DNA of 64,000 nt, from positions 5,434,001 through 5,498,000 of the forward strand of contig NZ_CP022685.1 in the NCBI RefSeq assembly GCF_002556545.1, in the 5' to 3' direction. The translations under genes and the position numbers were made by a program. The first letter of the stretch is position 1; each line of letters starts with the position of its first letter. The notes beneath the pieces are model-generated. The model was not told the DNA's origin and searched no databases. It saw only the letters and a program-made list of their open reading frames with translations. The stretch comes from Streptomyces formicae. GTDB taxonomy: Bacteria > Actinomycetota > Actinomycetes > Streptomycetales > Streptomycetaceae. Shown here in pieces: positions 42,021 to 50,857 of this stretch.

Positions 42021-43168
42021 GTGCTCCTTCCGGCGAGACCTTCCCCGCCCTCGGGTTCGTCCCGTGCCCTGGGGACCACGACGCGGTCGACAGAGTGGCC
42101 GACGCGATTCGTGAGACAGCTAGCGCGCTCGGAGAGGTCAAGCGTGTCCTCAAGGGCGCCGATGACGGCGAATGGCGTGGGAAGGCCGCTATCGCCTTCC
42201 GCGAACTGCTCGATGAGGACTTCCGCCCGAGGATCGACGACGCCTTCGACTCCTTCGACGGTGCCAAGGACGTGGCCCGGGGCTGGGCCGACTACATGCG
42301 TGACAAGCAGAAGGCGGCGCGTGCCCTGGAGAGGGAAGCCGCGGAGGTCCAGCGTGCCGTAGACAAGGCCAAGGACGAGACATCTGATGCGACCGATCCG
42401 CTCGAAGAGGTGCGCAAGCGGGCGCGGACCCTCCACAGCACTTACGAGGAGGAAGGGAAATCCGCTGCCGGGCGCCTGAAGAAGGCCATCGGCATCGCTC
42501 CGAACGAACCCGGTTTCTGGGAGAACCTCGGAGGCACGATCGGCGACTGGCTTGACGGTTTCGGTGACTTCCTGGCCACATTGCACGACTTGACCATCGA
42601 GTATCTGGGCAGACTCGCGCCGCTGCTGGACCTGATCGGGGACATCGCCGGTCTGCTCAGTGCCCTCACCGGGCTGATGGCCTTTGTGCCGGGTCTCCAG
42701 TTCCTTGCGGCAGCTTCCCTCTTTCTGTCGGGAACGGCGCTCGCCGCGCACTATCTCTCGGCAGTCGGTACCACGGGCAGCTTCGGCAAGGCCGCGCTGA
42801 CCAAGGACGTCATCATGGACGCTGCCGGATTCGGTCTGGCCAAGGTGGGCAGCAAGATCGGCGACGACGTGCTGGCCACCGTCCGGTCGTCGGGGGCGCC
42901 GACACGTGTGGCGCGCCAGTTCATCGGCCCTGACAAGGAAGTGCCGCACGGATTCTTCCACTTGGCCATGGAAGGGTCCGTAGGTGCCGGTACCCGTGGC
43001 TATGCCATGAGCCAGAGCGAAATGTCTTCACGCACTGCGGGATTCTTCATGACCTGGACAGGCAACGTCATGACTGCCGAAGGTGGCGGCGACACCCTGG
43101 AGACAGTGGGCAAGATCGCCGCATGGGACTTCGGCCCGACCACGCAGCAGCCGAAGGTGATCGGGTGA
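42017..43168 (+). CDS. Putative T7SS cargo protein, divergent signal motif (cargo E)
   Basis: The product has 383 residues from the ATG at 42017. The opening FPALGFVPCPGDHDAVDRVA keeps the PGD of the signal motif but lacks the Trp. ADDGEWRGKAAIAF is its W-x-G element. Long charged helices run to about 155, then hydrophobic segments (about 205-250, LLDLIGDIAGLLSALTGLMAF and LQFLAAASLFLSGTALA). The C-terminal part of about 110 residues contains VPHGFFHLAMEGSVGAGTRGYAM. No known toxin motif was recognised. Y and a membrane protein follow it. Confidence 0.7.
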   Translation: MSAPSGETFPALGFVPCPGDHDAVDRVADAIRETASALGEVKRVLKGADDGEWRGKAAIAFRELLDEDFRPRIDDAFDSFDGAKDVARGWADYMRDKQKAARALEREAAEVQRAVDKAKDETSDATDPLEEVRKRARTLHSTYEEEGKSAAGRLKKAIGIAPNEPGFWENLGGTIGDWLDGFGDFLATLHDLTIEYLGRLAPLLDLIGDIAGLLSALTGLMAFVPGLQFLAAASLFLSGTALAAHYLSAVGTTGSFGKAALTKDVIMDAAGFGLAKVGSKIGDDVLATVRSSGAPTRVARQFIGPDKEVPHGFFHLAMEGSVGAGTRGYAMSQSEMSSRTAGFFMTWTGNVMTAEGGGDTLETVGKIAAWDFGPTTQQPKVIG

Positions 43169-43815
43169 GCGGCCGCGCGGCGACGCCGCCCGCCATCGAA
43201 CCCGGGTCCGTCAAGCTGGCTGTGCCGTCGGACTGGTTCGATCTCATGGCCGACGGGGACGACAGGGAAGCAACCCGAGGGCGCTGTGCCGAACTCATTC
43301 GCCTCAGCTATCCGGACACCCCGGCCGAGCGCCGGGAGGAGTTCATCGACGTCCTGATGTTCCGCTACGACCACCTCTTCGCCAACGGCGTGTTGATGAA
43401 CGGAGTGGTCACAGCCGCTTTGCCCAGCACAGACGGAAAGGTGCTCTGGCAGGTTTACGCGGGCGTCGTAGCCGTCCCGCCGGGACCGCCCGAACTCGAC
43501 CTCGGGGCGCTCCTGTCCCGCGTGTTCGACGAGGCGTTCCTGGACGGCATGGCCTACGTAGAGCGCTTCACCACGGACATGGGAATCGGCATCGGGTTCA
43601 TGGCGCAGTCTCCGGTGGAGGTACCGGTGAGTCGGGAGGCCGGTGTGCCACCCCATCCGGCGGGGCTGGCGGGTGTGCTGAGCTGTCCTTCGGCCGGAGG
43701 CAAGGGGCTCCTGGTGATGGGAACGTGCCTCGATCCCGGTCAGGTCAGGGACCTGGCAGGCCTGGTGGCCGTCATGGCCGGACACTCGGTCTTCGTCACT
43801 GTGGACAGCGGCTGA
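43165..43815 (+). CDS. Family Y-like protein (third copy, divergent)
   Basis: The product has 216 soluble residues, GTG overlapping the cargo stop. KLAVPSDWFDLMADGDDRE near the start, FRYDHLFANGVLMNGVVTAAL in the middle (compare NYDDFIEAGVQYAGFVTTE in the copy at 15147) and a final helix before VFVTV match the X/Y layout. The LPCGPAV motif is missing. Location directly behind the cargo gene repeats the pattern of the other cassettes. Confidence 0.6.
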   Translation: MSGRAATPPAIEPGSVKLAVPSDWFDLMADGDDREATRGRCAELIRLSYPDTPAERREEFIDVLMFRYDHLFANGVLMNGVVTAALPSTDGKVLWQVYAGVVAVPPGPPELDLGALLSRVFDEAFLDGMAYVERFTTDMGIGIGFMAQSPVEVPVSREAGVPPHPAGLAGVLSCPSAGGKGLLVMGTCLDPGQVRDLAGLVAVMAGHSVFVTVDSG

Positions 43816-43845
43816 CGTGACCAACAGGGCGACAGAGGAGCGCAG

Positions 43846-45135
43846 ATGACCGACACCACCGGCGACCGTCCCACGGCGAGACGCTCGCCCCTACGCGCCG
43901 CACCACTTCCCGACCCGCCCGGCGCGGCCGAGTCCTGGCCCGATCGCTCCGAACTTCTCCGCTCCCAGGAGCAGGCCCTCGACACGCTGGTCCGTGAGGA
44001 CCTATCGCGGGCACGGGCGGGGGCCTTTCTCCTGTGCGCGCTGGCGGTCTCCTGCACGGTCATGTTCGTACCGGCAGGGATGGCCAACACCCTCACCTCC
44101 GACACGAGGGACGGTGTGGACGTGGCCGCGTCCGTGGTCCTGTCCGCTTTCCTGCTCGTGGTCGTCACCGTGCCGGCGCTGCTGGTCCTGCGTAAGTTGC
44201 ACACCAGGACGACTCGGCGTTGGCACCTGTTGCGCGAGTGGGCCGCGGTGCACCGAGGGCGCGACTCGCTGTTCCCCACGGCCTACGGCGCACAGGCACC
44301 TCACGCACGGTTCTTCAACGCGGGGGTGGCTCTCCTCCTGGTCGTCACTCTCGCGGGAATCCTCATCGCATCCGCGACCGACCCACAGGCGGCCGCGGCG
44401 TTGCCCGGCACGGTGGTGGCGGGACTGTTCGCCTGGGCTCCGATCAAGAAGTACGCCGCACGCTACGGCTGGGCCGCACGCGAGCGGGTCGTCCGAGCCC
44501 GCGCGCGCATGCGCCACCGGCACCGTGACCAACTGGCGGGAACGGCGCCGATTTCGCGATCCGGCATCCACCCGGCGGCCCCGCTCTACCTCGCCACGCT
44601 CGCGCCGACGGTCGTCATCGGAATCATCTTCGTGGTCGACCGTCCGAGGAACGCCGCCGCACTGACCGTTCTCGGACTCCTGGCGGTGTCCTTCCTGGCG
44701 CTCGGAGCGCCGTTGGTTCAGCTCAGGCGGCGCCGCGAGCGCGCGCTGCTCGCCGAAGCAGCGAACGCTCTTCTGCCGTCGTTCGCCGCTGGGACCGTTG
44801 TCCACCCCGTGCGCTACGGCCTCAACGAACAGCCGGAGCACCCCCGGCACAACATCGCTGCCGCACCCTCCGACTGGGACGACGGACCGTCGCGCACCGG
44901 CGCTCTGGCCGTCCAGTCCGGGACCCTGCAGCTGCGCGGCACGGACGGCAGTGCCCTTGAGGTGCCACTCGCCGACCTCACGGGCGTCGTCTTCCTGCCG
45001 TCCACCGTCGCCTGGCTCCACCCCAGCGTCGATCTGCTCCTGAGCTCAGGAGCGGGCATCGAACTCAGATCGCCTCAGGCCAAAGACATCACGGCTGCCC
45101 TCGCGGGCTCAGGGGTGCCGGTGGCTACGTCCTGA
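43846..45135 (+). CDS. Multi-span membrane protein with PH-like C-terminus
   Basis: The product has 429 residues from an ATG behind GAGGAG. About six membrane segments lie in two groups (about 60-115 and 150-200, then 245-290), and a soluble end of about 130 residues has GTLQLRGTDGSALEVPLADL and VVFLPSTVAWLHPSVDLLL, strands of PH/GRAM type. The membrane protein of cassette D (24235) has similar parts in another order. It ends cassette E and converges on the INR gene at 45150 with only 14 bases between. Confidence 0.6.
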   Translation: MTDTTGDRPTARRSPLRAAPLPDPPGAAESWPDRSELLRSQEQALDTLVREDLSRARAGAFLLCALAVSCTVMFVPAGMANTLTSDTRDGVDVAASVVLSAFLLVVVTVPALLVLRKLHTRTTRRWHLLREWAAVHRGRDSLFPTAYGAQAPHARFFNAGVALLLVVTLAGILIASATDPQAAAALPGTVVAGLFAWAPIKKYAARYGWAARERVVRARARMRHRHRDQLAGTAPISRSGIHPAAPLYLATLAPTVVIGIIFVVDRPRNAAALTVLGLLAVSFLALGAPLVQLRRRRERALLAEAANALLPSFAAGTVVHPVRYGLNEQPEHPRHNIAAAPSDWDDGPSRTGALAVQSGTLQLRGTDGSALEVPLADLTGVVFLPSTVAWLHPSVDLLLSSGAGIELRSPQAKDITAALAGSGVPVATS

Positions 45136-45149
45136 CAGCGAGATCTCCG

Positions 45150-46202
45150 CTAGCGGTTGATGGACTGGACCTCCTGGACGTTCATCTCCTGGGTGGTCTC
45201 GAAGGTGCCATTCGGCAGCGGGTGTACGCCGTCGTCGTCCGAGCCCTCCCAACTGATCTCCCAGGTGACCGACGCCTTGAGCTGGAACGGCTCACCATCC
45301 GTCGCCCGCAGGTACTTGATGCCGCACGGGGGCTCCTCCTTGGAGCTGCCCTTCTTGTAGGGCGTCCCGATGCTGCCGTCGTCGTTGATCGCGCACTCGC
45401 CTGACGCGGGGAACGTCTCCGCGTCGTCCGTGCCGGGCTCCAGGTGGAGGCTCTTGGGCTTGGCGGTGGTTTCGGCCCACAGGCCCGTCTTGGGCAGCGC
45501 GGCGCGGACCTTCACGTCTTTGAAGGTGCCCTTGTCGAGCCAGACCCAAGTGGGCAGATTGACCGTTGACTTGTTCTGGGGCTTCAACTCGATCTCGGTC
45601 TCGGGGATCTCGACCTTGTCGTAGGCGTACTCGGCGAGGGTCTTCGGGGTAGGCGTGTTGGGGACGTTCGGGATGTCCCCGGCGTCCTGCCAGAACATGA
45701 CCTTGTCGCACGCGGAGGAGCGCGGGTCAGAGTCGTCGGGGGCCACGCTGCGCCAGAAGTAGCCCTTCTTGCCGATGTTGTAGTTGTCGTAGCCCTCGGC
45801 TGTGGTGTTCTCCTCGTCGAGGTTGGGCTCCTGCTTGCCCTTGGCGTAGTGGTTCTCCCACAGGCTCCGGCCGTACCAGCCCTGGTGGATGCCGACCATG
45901 CCCGCGCCGTCCGTCTTCTCCACGAAGGCCTTGAGCTGCTCGGGCGTGAAGAGCGGTTCGTACCAGCAGGCCGGGGGCTTCCAGTTGGGGTCGATTGGCG
46001 CGAGGTTGCCCTTCTTGCCCTTGCCCTTGCCGCCAGTTTCGTAGGTGATCTGGATCTGCGAATGCGCGGTGGAGGCCAGTGTGCGTTCGTCGACTTCGCC
46101 GACCGTTCCCCCTCCGCCCACCGCGCGAGCCGGAGTGGACGCGAACGTGATCGCGGCGAGTGAAGTGGCGGCCAGGGCCGCCCAAGTGCGCCGTGACGTC
46201 AT
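45150..46202 (-). CDS. Secreted INR-family protein
   Basis: The product has 350 residues from the ATG at 46202, overlapping the lipoprotein stop (ATGA). The signal peptide ends TPARA. The domain is closest to the copy at 40582: PPACWYEPLFTPEQLKAF, YNIGKKGYFWRS, KVMFWQDAGDIP, NLPTWVWLDKGTF, GECAINDDGSIGTPY, PCGIKYLR. The end is VQEVQSINR. The four cysteines are conserved. The two copies lie tail to tail around 45140 and look like products of a recent duplication. Confidence 0.78.
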   Translation of the reverse strand: MTSRRTWAALAATSLAAITFASTPARAVGGGGTVGEVDERTLASTAHSQIQITYETGGKGKGKKGNLAPIDPNWKPPACWYEPLFTPEQLKAFVEKTDGAGMVGIHQGWYGRSLWENHYAKGKQEPNLDEENTTAEGYDNYNIGKKGYFWRSVAPDDSDPRSSACDKVMFWQDAGDIPNVPNTPTPKTLAEYAYDKVEIPETEIELKPQNKSTVNLPTWVWLDKGTFKDVKVRAALPKTGLWAETTAKPKSLHLEPGTDDAETFPASGECAINDDGSIGTPYKKGSSKEEPPCGIKYLRATDGEPFQLKASVTWEISWEGSDDDGVHPLPNGTFETTQEMNVQEVQSINR

Positions 46203-46849
46203 CGTGAGCAACCGCCCCTCTTCGAGTGGGTGGAAACGGTCTGCCAGACACCGTCGGCGCTCTTGTACAGCGTGACGGTGTAGAACACCTCCGGGGCAGT
46301 GCCTGCGGGGTTCCCTTCGGTCTTGCCCGACTTGCGGTCCTTCGAGAAGGCCTTGCTCTCGTCCGTGCAGTAGCTCAGCGAGGCCTTCATCTTCTTGTCG
46401 CCCAGGAGAGTCACCTTGGGGGCGAAGACCGGCAGCTTGCCGATGACCGTGAGGTCCTTGCTGGTGTATGTCTCGACCCACCGTTGGTCCTGTGAAAGGC
46501 CCGCCTTGGTGTCGTAGAAGGCGAGAGGCTTGGCGCCGGGGTCATTCTCGATGATCGCGGAGTATCCCGCCCGCAGATGCTCCTTGCCGTCGTTGAGGAT
46601 GGCCTGTTCGTCGGGGTCGCTGCTGGTCCAGTTGTCGAAGGACAGGTCGAAGTTCTTCGGGAGCTTGATTTCCGGGCGGTCGGCGCCGGTCGGCGCCGAC
46701 GCTGACGCGGACGCCGACGGCTTGTCCGAACTCCCGCCCGCTCCCTCGATCTTGTCGCTGGAGTCGCCGCTCCCACCACCACAGGCGGTCAGGAGCAGCA
46801 TCGTTCCGATGACGAGAGCGGCAGCGGTGGGCAAGGTGCGACGGGCCAC
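46199..46849 (-). CDS. Lipoprotein of the lipoprotein-INR pair
   Basis: The product has 216 residues from GTG 46849; this start gives a GGGGGA ribosome site eight bases upstream, and a GTG two codons earlier is the alternative. VARRTLPTAAALVIGTMLLLTAC is the signal and lipobox. DKIEGAG, a Ser/Ala linker, LPKNFDLSFDNW, SYCTDESKAFSKDRKSGK and a late Cys (GGCSR) follow. It is the closest relative of the 39944 copy, sharing FD/FEGW and K.GK segments. Confidence 0.76.
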   Translation of the reverse strand: MARRTLPTAAALVIGTMLLLTACGGGSGDSSDKIEGAGGSSDKPSASASASAPTGADRPEIKLPKNFDLSFDNWTSSDPDEQAILNDGKEHLRAGYSAIIENDPGAKPLAFYDTKAGLSQDQRWVETYTSKDLTVIGKLPVFAPKVTLLGDKKMKASLSYCTDESKAFSKDRKSGKTEGNPAGTAPEVFYTVTLYKSADGVWQTVSTHSKRGGCSR

Positions 46850-47122
46850 GATCACGGTCCCCCAGAGTTTCGGCATACACGCGGGCGTGTGCAGGTGTGC
46901 AGGAGAGAACGAAGCTATCAAGTGGGCTCGGGTGGCAGCAGAGCGCTGAGAGAAGCATTCCGTGGCGTTGCCCGGTGGCGGAAGTGAACAGCGGGAAGTG
47001 CTACGCCGACGCAGCGATTCCGTGCCGCAACTGTGATGTGTGAGGCTGGGCAGAGCCGAGTGGCTGCCACGTGGGCAGGGCGCGGAGGGTGAGCGGAATG
47101 TGAGGGCGGGGGGCTTTCGTCC

Positions 47123-47497
47123 CTACTTCGCGGAGTCCTTGCTTTGCCTGCCCTTCCCGTCTTTTCCGCCGCCCCCGCCCTTTCCGTCCTTCTTCACCTT
47201 CACTGCCTCGCGGACCTTCTTGGCCAGCTCGTCATCCAGCTTCTTGAATTCGCGTACGACGGCGTCGGACATGTCTGCGAGGGCGTCGATCTGCTGCGTG
47301 ATGTCCTCGCGGCCGTCCTCCCAGTTGGACTCGAAATCGCCGAGCGCGTCATTGACGCTGCTGTCGCCGATGTCGTCCTTGTAGGAGTCGAACAGCTTCT
47401 GCGTGTGGTTGAGGCGGGTCTTGAGGGAGCGCAGCCGGCTGCCGTAGCCCTCGAGGTCGGTGAGAGGGAGCGAGAGATCACTCTTGCCTTTGCCCAT
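47123..47497 (-). CDS. Esx-like protein of cassette F
   Basis: The product has 124 residues. LPLTDLEGYGSRLRSLKTRL, FESNWEDGREDITQQIDALA and VVREFKKLDDELAKKVREA form the usual two helices, with a long Lys/Gly-rich tail. FESNWEDGRED corresponds to FVQNWESRRE and FVDNWDRHR of the partners of cargos A and D. Here it is last, not first, in the operon behind the toxin-like cargo F (cargo, 48168 protein, X, Esx), which differs from all other cassettes. Confidence 0.75.
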   Translation of the reverse strand: MGKGKSDLSLPLTDLEGYGSRLRSLKTRLNHTQKLFDSYKDDIGDSSVNDALGDFESNWEDGREDITQQIDALADMSDAVVREFKKLDDELAKKVREAVKVKKDGKGGGGGKDGKGRQSKDSAK

Positions 47498-47544
47498 GTG
47501 TCCTCTTCCTCGGCGGTTGGGGCGGACGACGGAGACGTCCTGTG

Positions 47545-48171
47545 TCAGACGAAGCGGAAGGTGCTGGTCACGGCGTCGAAGATGTCGTGGAACGCCTCTG
47601 CCAGGTCGAGTACCGGGCTGGCTCCCGCGACGAGGACGACCTGGTCCTTCGTCCCCGGTACAGGGATGTAGGTCTGGGTCAGCGCCATGCGCAGGGTGCG
47701 GCTGTCGCCCGGCGCGACAGGGACGTCCTCGACGCCGACGGTCCGTGCGGCGAGGCCTGCTTCGGGGAGCTCGACGGTCGTGACCGTGCGCCAGGAGTCG
47801 CCCTCACGCCGCGGCGTGAGGGTGCGCAGGCTCTCGGCGATGGCACGCGGGTCGGTGGAGAGCGTCGCGCCCTGCTTGTCCTTGGCGCCGATCACGGACA
47901 CGGTCACGGTCGCGGTCAGCGGGACGGCCTCGAGATTCTCGGCCATGCAGCCCAGATAGACCGCGCCGGAGTCGTGGGCCTCCTTGGCCATCTTGCGGAG
48001 CATGCTGGTCAAGTCGGCTCGGTAGGGCGCGAGTTCCGGTGTGCCGCGCACCCGGTCGGCCACGAGGGCGCGGATGGTGGCCTCTCTGCCCTCCGGGCGG
48101 ATGTCGAATTCCCACCACGAGTCGGGGACGGACAGAGCCATGCCATCGGCTCGGGTCCCGGCCGAGGTCAT
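47545..48171 (-). CDS. Family X protein (fourth copy)
   Basis: The product has 208 soluble residues from the ATG at 48171, overlapping the previous stop. MALSVPDSWWEFDIRPEGRE and RALVADRV match the X start; LTQTYIPVPGTKDQVVLVAG then FHDIFDAVTSTFRFV the X end. It lies two genes behind cargo F. Together with three other X copies it shows that an X or Y protein goes with every cargo operon in the window. Confidence 0.7.
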   Translation of the reverse strand: MTSAGTRADGMALSVPDSWWEFDIRPEGREATIRALVADRVRGTPELAPYRADLTSMLRKMAKEAHDSGAVYLGCMAENLEAVPLTATVTVSVIGAKDKQGATLSTDPRAIAESLRTLTPRREGDSWRTVTTVELPEAGLAARTVGVEDVPVAPGDSRTLRMALTQTYIPVPGTKDQVVLVAGASPVLDLAEAFHDIFDAVTSTFRFV

Positions 48172-48863
48172 GCGTCCTCCTCGAAGCTGACCGGCGTGTA
48201 ACTCTCCGCGTGCCGCGCGAGAAAAGCGGAGGCTTCGGCGGGGATGTGCAGCGGGGCTCTGACCGAGTATTCGAGGAGACGCTTCGGCGGGTAGTAGTCG
48301 ATGAATTCGTACTCGATGTCCATCATGTCGTTCAGGGAAGGGTAACGGTCGGCCACCCCCATGAAGGCGAGCAGTTCGGTAAAGGTGTACTCGTCGACCT
48401 TGCCGTGCGGATCCGCGGGCAAGCGGTAGGGGAAGGCGCCGGCGGGCGAGCGAGGGACGACACCACGCGAGATGTCCGCGAGATCGTCGAGGCGCAGCCG
48501 AACCCAGGCCCCAGTCCTGCTGACCACCATCCAATGGTCGGCGATACCGCTCTGGAAAACGCTGCATTCGGCGCCGGAGAAGATCTCCGTCATGCCGAGA
48601 CCCATCCTGGTGTGGGGCGGCGGGGTCCCGTTCAAACTCTCGACTTCCTCGTGCCCTGCCTGCAGCATCCTTGTGAATTCGGCAAGGAAATCAGGTGTCT
48701 TTTCGGAATCCGCCAGGCAGGAAAAGTGCAAGTAGCCGTCGAGGAAGGCGGGAGCGGCAGCCCAGGGGTCCCGGATCAGACGATATCCGGCAACTCCGTC
48801 GCACTGGCCAGGGACGGGCGGGGCGGGGCGCCCGCAGATCTGGCATTCATTCAAGTCTGGCAT
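48168..48863 (-). CDS. Possible immunity protein behind the toxin-like cargo F
   Basis: The product has 231 soluble residues. The start has a CQICGRP Cys pair, one half of a zinc-knuckle-like site, and a further Cys in FSCLAD. Acidic stretches (FEEDA end, YEFIDYYPP) are frequent. It was not recognised as any family. It sits directly behind the only cargo here with a toxin-like C-terminus, the place where polymorphic toxin immunity genes lie, and has no counterpart in the other cassettes. Immunity is inferred from that uniqueness and position. Confidence 0.55.
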   Translation of the reverse strand: MPDLNECQICGRPAPPVPGQCDGVAGYRLIRDPWAAAPAFLDGYLHFSCLADSEKTPDFLAEFTRMLQAGHEEVESLNGTPPPHTRMGLGMTEIFSGAECSVFQSGIADHWMVVSRTGAWVRLRLDDLADISRGVVPRSPAGAFPYRLPADPHGKVDEYTFTELLAFMGVADRYPSLNDMMDIEYEFIDYYPPKRLLEYSVRAPLHIPAEASAFLARHAESYTPVSFEEDA

Positions 48864-48916
48864 GTTGGCTCGCCTATCGATTTTCCTTGCGGGGGCAGAG
48901 GTGGCGGATCAATCAA

Positions 48917-50494
48917 TCATAGGCCCGGTACGGGCACGATTCCGCCGCGTTCGCCGATCGGGCCGTTCGGCGGATAGGTCCCCTGGGGCAGATCGAGTAC
49001 GCCGTTGTTGTCGAAGAACCGAACGTTTCCATCACGGCTGATCACCGCCTCCATGTGTGGCGTCCTCTTGTTGTCCAGGTCGCGGTTCATGCTGTTCCTG
49101 ATGTTCCGGGCTGCTTCCATGTCGTCGGGTGGGCCGGGTATGCGGTCTTCGGGATGGGTGTGCACCGTGAACTTGTAGCCTTCGTCTCTCAGTTCCTTGG
49201 GAATGATCGTGGTCACTTCGTCCCCTTGGAACAGGCGCATTTCTCCTGCCGGGTTCTGCGCCACCGCGTGCTCGACGCCGTGGAACTTCTGGAGATCCGC
49301 CATGTGCGTGATGCTTACTTCGTTCGGTGAGATGCGTACCGGCCCCCTGGTGAGGTCTCGTGCGAGTTGACGGGCCTTCGGGGAAAGGGCGCGGTACGGG
49401 ATGGTGCCGCCGAACAGACGGCTGGATCCCTTGAAGGGGCGGTAGATGCCACGCAGGCCCTCTCCCGACCTGAACCGCTTGAGCAGCCCGCCGCCGATTC
49501 CCTTCATCGCCCCTGCGCCGAGCCCTCTGAGGCCGCCCGCCTTCCAGAGTTTCCCCAGCTTGGCCATGCTGGTGAAGCCCTTTGTCGCGGGTATGCAGTC
49601 CAGGGCGGCCCAGACGAGGTCTCCCCAGCCCGCTTCGCCGTTGAGGACCCTCCTTAAGGTGTCGCCGAGGACGACGAGCGCCGCGGCGAAGACGAGCCAG
49701 CCGAGGGGACCACCGACGATCATCACGATGATGCCGACGACGGTGACGACCCATTTGCAGATGGTGACGATCTCGTCCCAGTGGTCGGAGACCCAGTCGC
49801 CGATCTCTTCCCACCAGTGGCGATTGGGGATGCCCGCGTCGGACGCCTCATGGAGCTTCTTGACCGTGCGGCCGGCAGCGTCCTCGCGCAGGCCCTTGGC
49901 CTGGGCTGCGAGCTTCTTGGCGGCGTCGAGTGCGTTCTGGGCGCTTTCGGCGTCGTGTTGGGCTGCTGCCTGGCCGGACTTGGCGTGCTGGGCGTCACGG
50001 GTGGCGCGGCGGACGTCGGCCTCGTCGGGCTTGGGGACGTCCTTGCCTTTGTTCTTTGCCGGGTCGTAGGAGTCGGCCTTGGCAGACGCCGCTCTGACCC
50101 AGTCGTCCGCGCCGGCGAGGGCCGACCGGGCCGTGGTGAGTTCGTCGTGGGCCTTGCGGCCGTCGCGGAGCGCCTTGTCCGCCTTCTCCTGGGCATCCTC
50201 GAGGTCGGGCCAGAAAGAGGAGAGCGCATCTCCGGCGAGGGCGTAGGACTTCTTGAGTTTCTTGAGCTTCTTCGGAGCGTCTTCGAACTCCTCGGCGAAC
50301 GAGTCCGCTGTTTTGCCCGCCCAGGAGAGGATTTCGTCCTCAGTCGCAATACCTTTGATGTCGCGCAAGGCATCGGCCACGTCGTCTGCGAAGTCGTGCA
50401 GGACACCGGCCAGTTTGCGGATGCGGTGCGGATCGCCGGGAGTCGGATCCTTGTCCAGGTCGAGTATGTGCCAGTCCGTAGGCCTGTGTGCCAT
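48917..50494 (-). CDS. Toxin-like T7SS cargo with JAMM-like C-terminal domain (cargo F)
   Basis: The product has 525 residues. DWHILDLDKDPTPGDP opens it, with long helices to about 220, hydrophobic segments at about 245-280 (VVTVVGIIVMIVGGPLGWLVFAAALVVL) and a linker with repeated Gly. A separate C-terminal domain of about 150 residues follows. This has HTHPEDRIPGPPDD (His 445, His 447, Asp 458), the spacing of a JAMM/JAB metalloprotease centre except that the usual Ser is Pro. Codon 280 is TTA (49655-49657). The last residues, PPNGPIGERGGIVPVPGL, are strand-poor. It is probably a polymorphic toxin. Confidence 0.7.
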   Translation of the reverse strand: MAHRPTDWHILDLDKDPTPGDPHRIRKLAGVLHDFADDVADALRDIKGIATEDEILSWAGKTADSFAEEFEDAPKKLKKLKKSYALAGDALSSFWPDLEDAQEKADKALRDGRKAHDELTTARSALAGADDWVRAASAKADSYDPAKNKGKDVPKPDEADVRRATRDAQHAKSGQAAAQHDAESAQNALDAAKKLAAQAKGLREDAAGRTVKKLHEASDAGIPNRHWWEEIGDWVSDHWDEIVTICKWVVTVVGIIVMIVGGPLGWLVFAAALVVLGDTLRRVLNGEAGWGDLVWAALDCIPATKGFTSMAKLGKLWKAGGLRGLGAGAMKGIGGGLLKRFRSGEGLRGIYRPFKGSSRLFGGTIPYRALSPKARQLARDLTRGPVRISPNEVSITHMADLQKFHGVEHAVAQNPAGEMRLFQGDEVTTIIPKELRDEGYKFTVHTHPEDRIPGPPDDMEAARNIRNSMNRDLDNKRTPHMEAVISRDGNVRFFDNNGVLDLPQGTYPPNGPIGERGGIVPVPGL

Positions 50495-50857
50495 GCTGCC
50501 CGCTGCCCCCTCGTAACGCCCGCAACGACTACCTCGGCATACGCGGAAAACTGTATCGCGTGGGGTGGGGAGAGCCCGGTGGTAGGCAAGTGGTGAGGTT
50601 GCGCGGGGGAATTGTGCCGGAACTGTGACGCGGGGCTTTCCGGGGGCGTCGCTGGGCGAGTTCCCTCGGGGCGAGCGGGTTCTGGAAGTGGCGGAGAAAG
50701 TCGGCGCAAAGGTACGCCTGGTGAGGAATCGGGCAGGCGCTTGCGGCGTCTCCCTGTCCGGTGTCAGTGGGCTTCCGTAACATCAACGCGGTAGTACCTC
50801 AGGAGGCTCAGGCCTTCGGTCACGGCTCGTACCCATCACGACTTCAGGAAACCCGCC
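50495..50857. other. Junction between T7SS cassettes and the rest of the Tad locus, no gene seen
   Basis: There are 363 bases without a plausible gene. They hold the promoter of cargo F (minus) and that of the LysM-BTAD gene (plus). No repeat shared with the other border (39588-39943) was found by eye, and no insertion-sequence end was seen. Confidence 0.5.
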
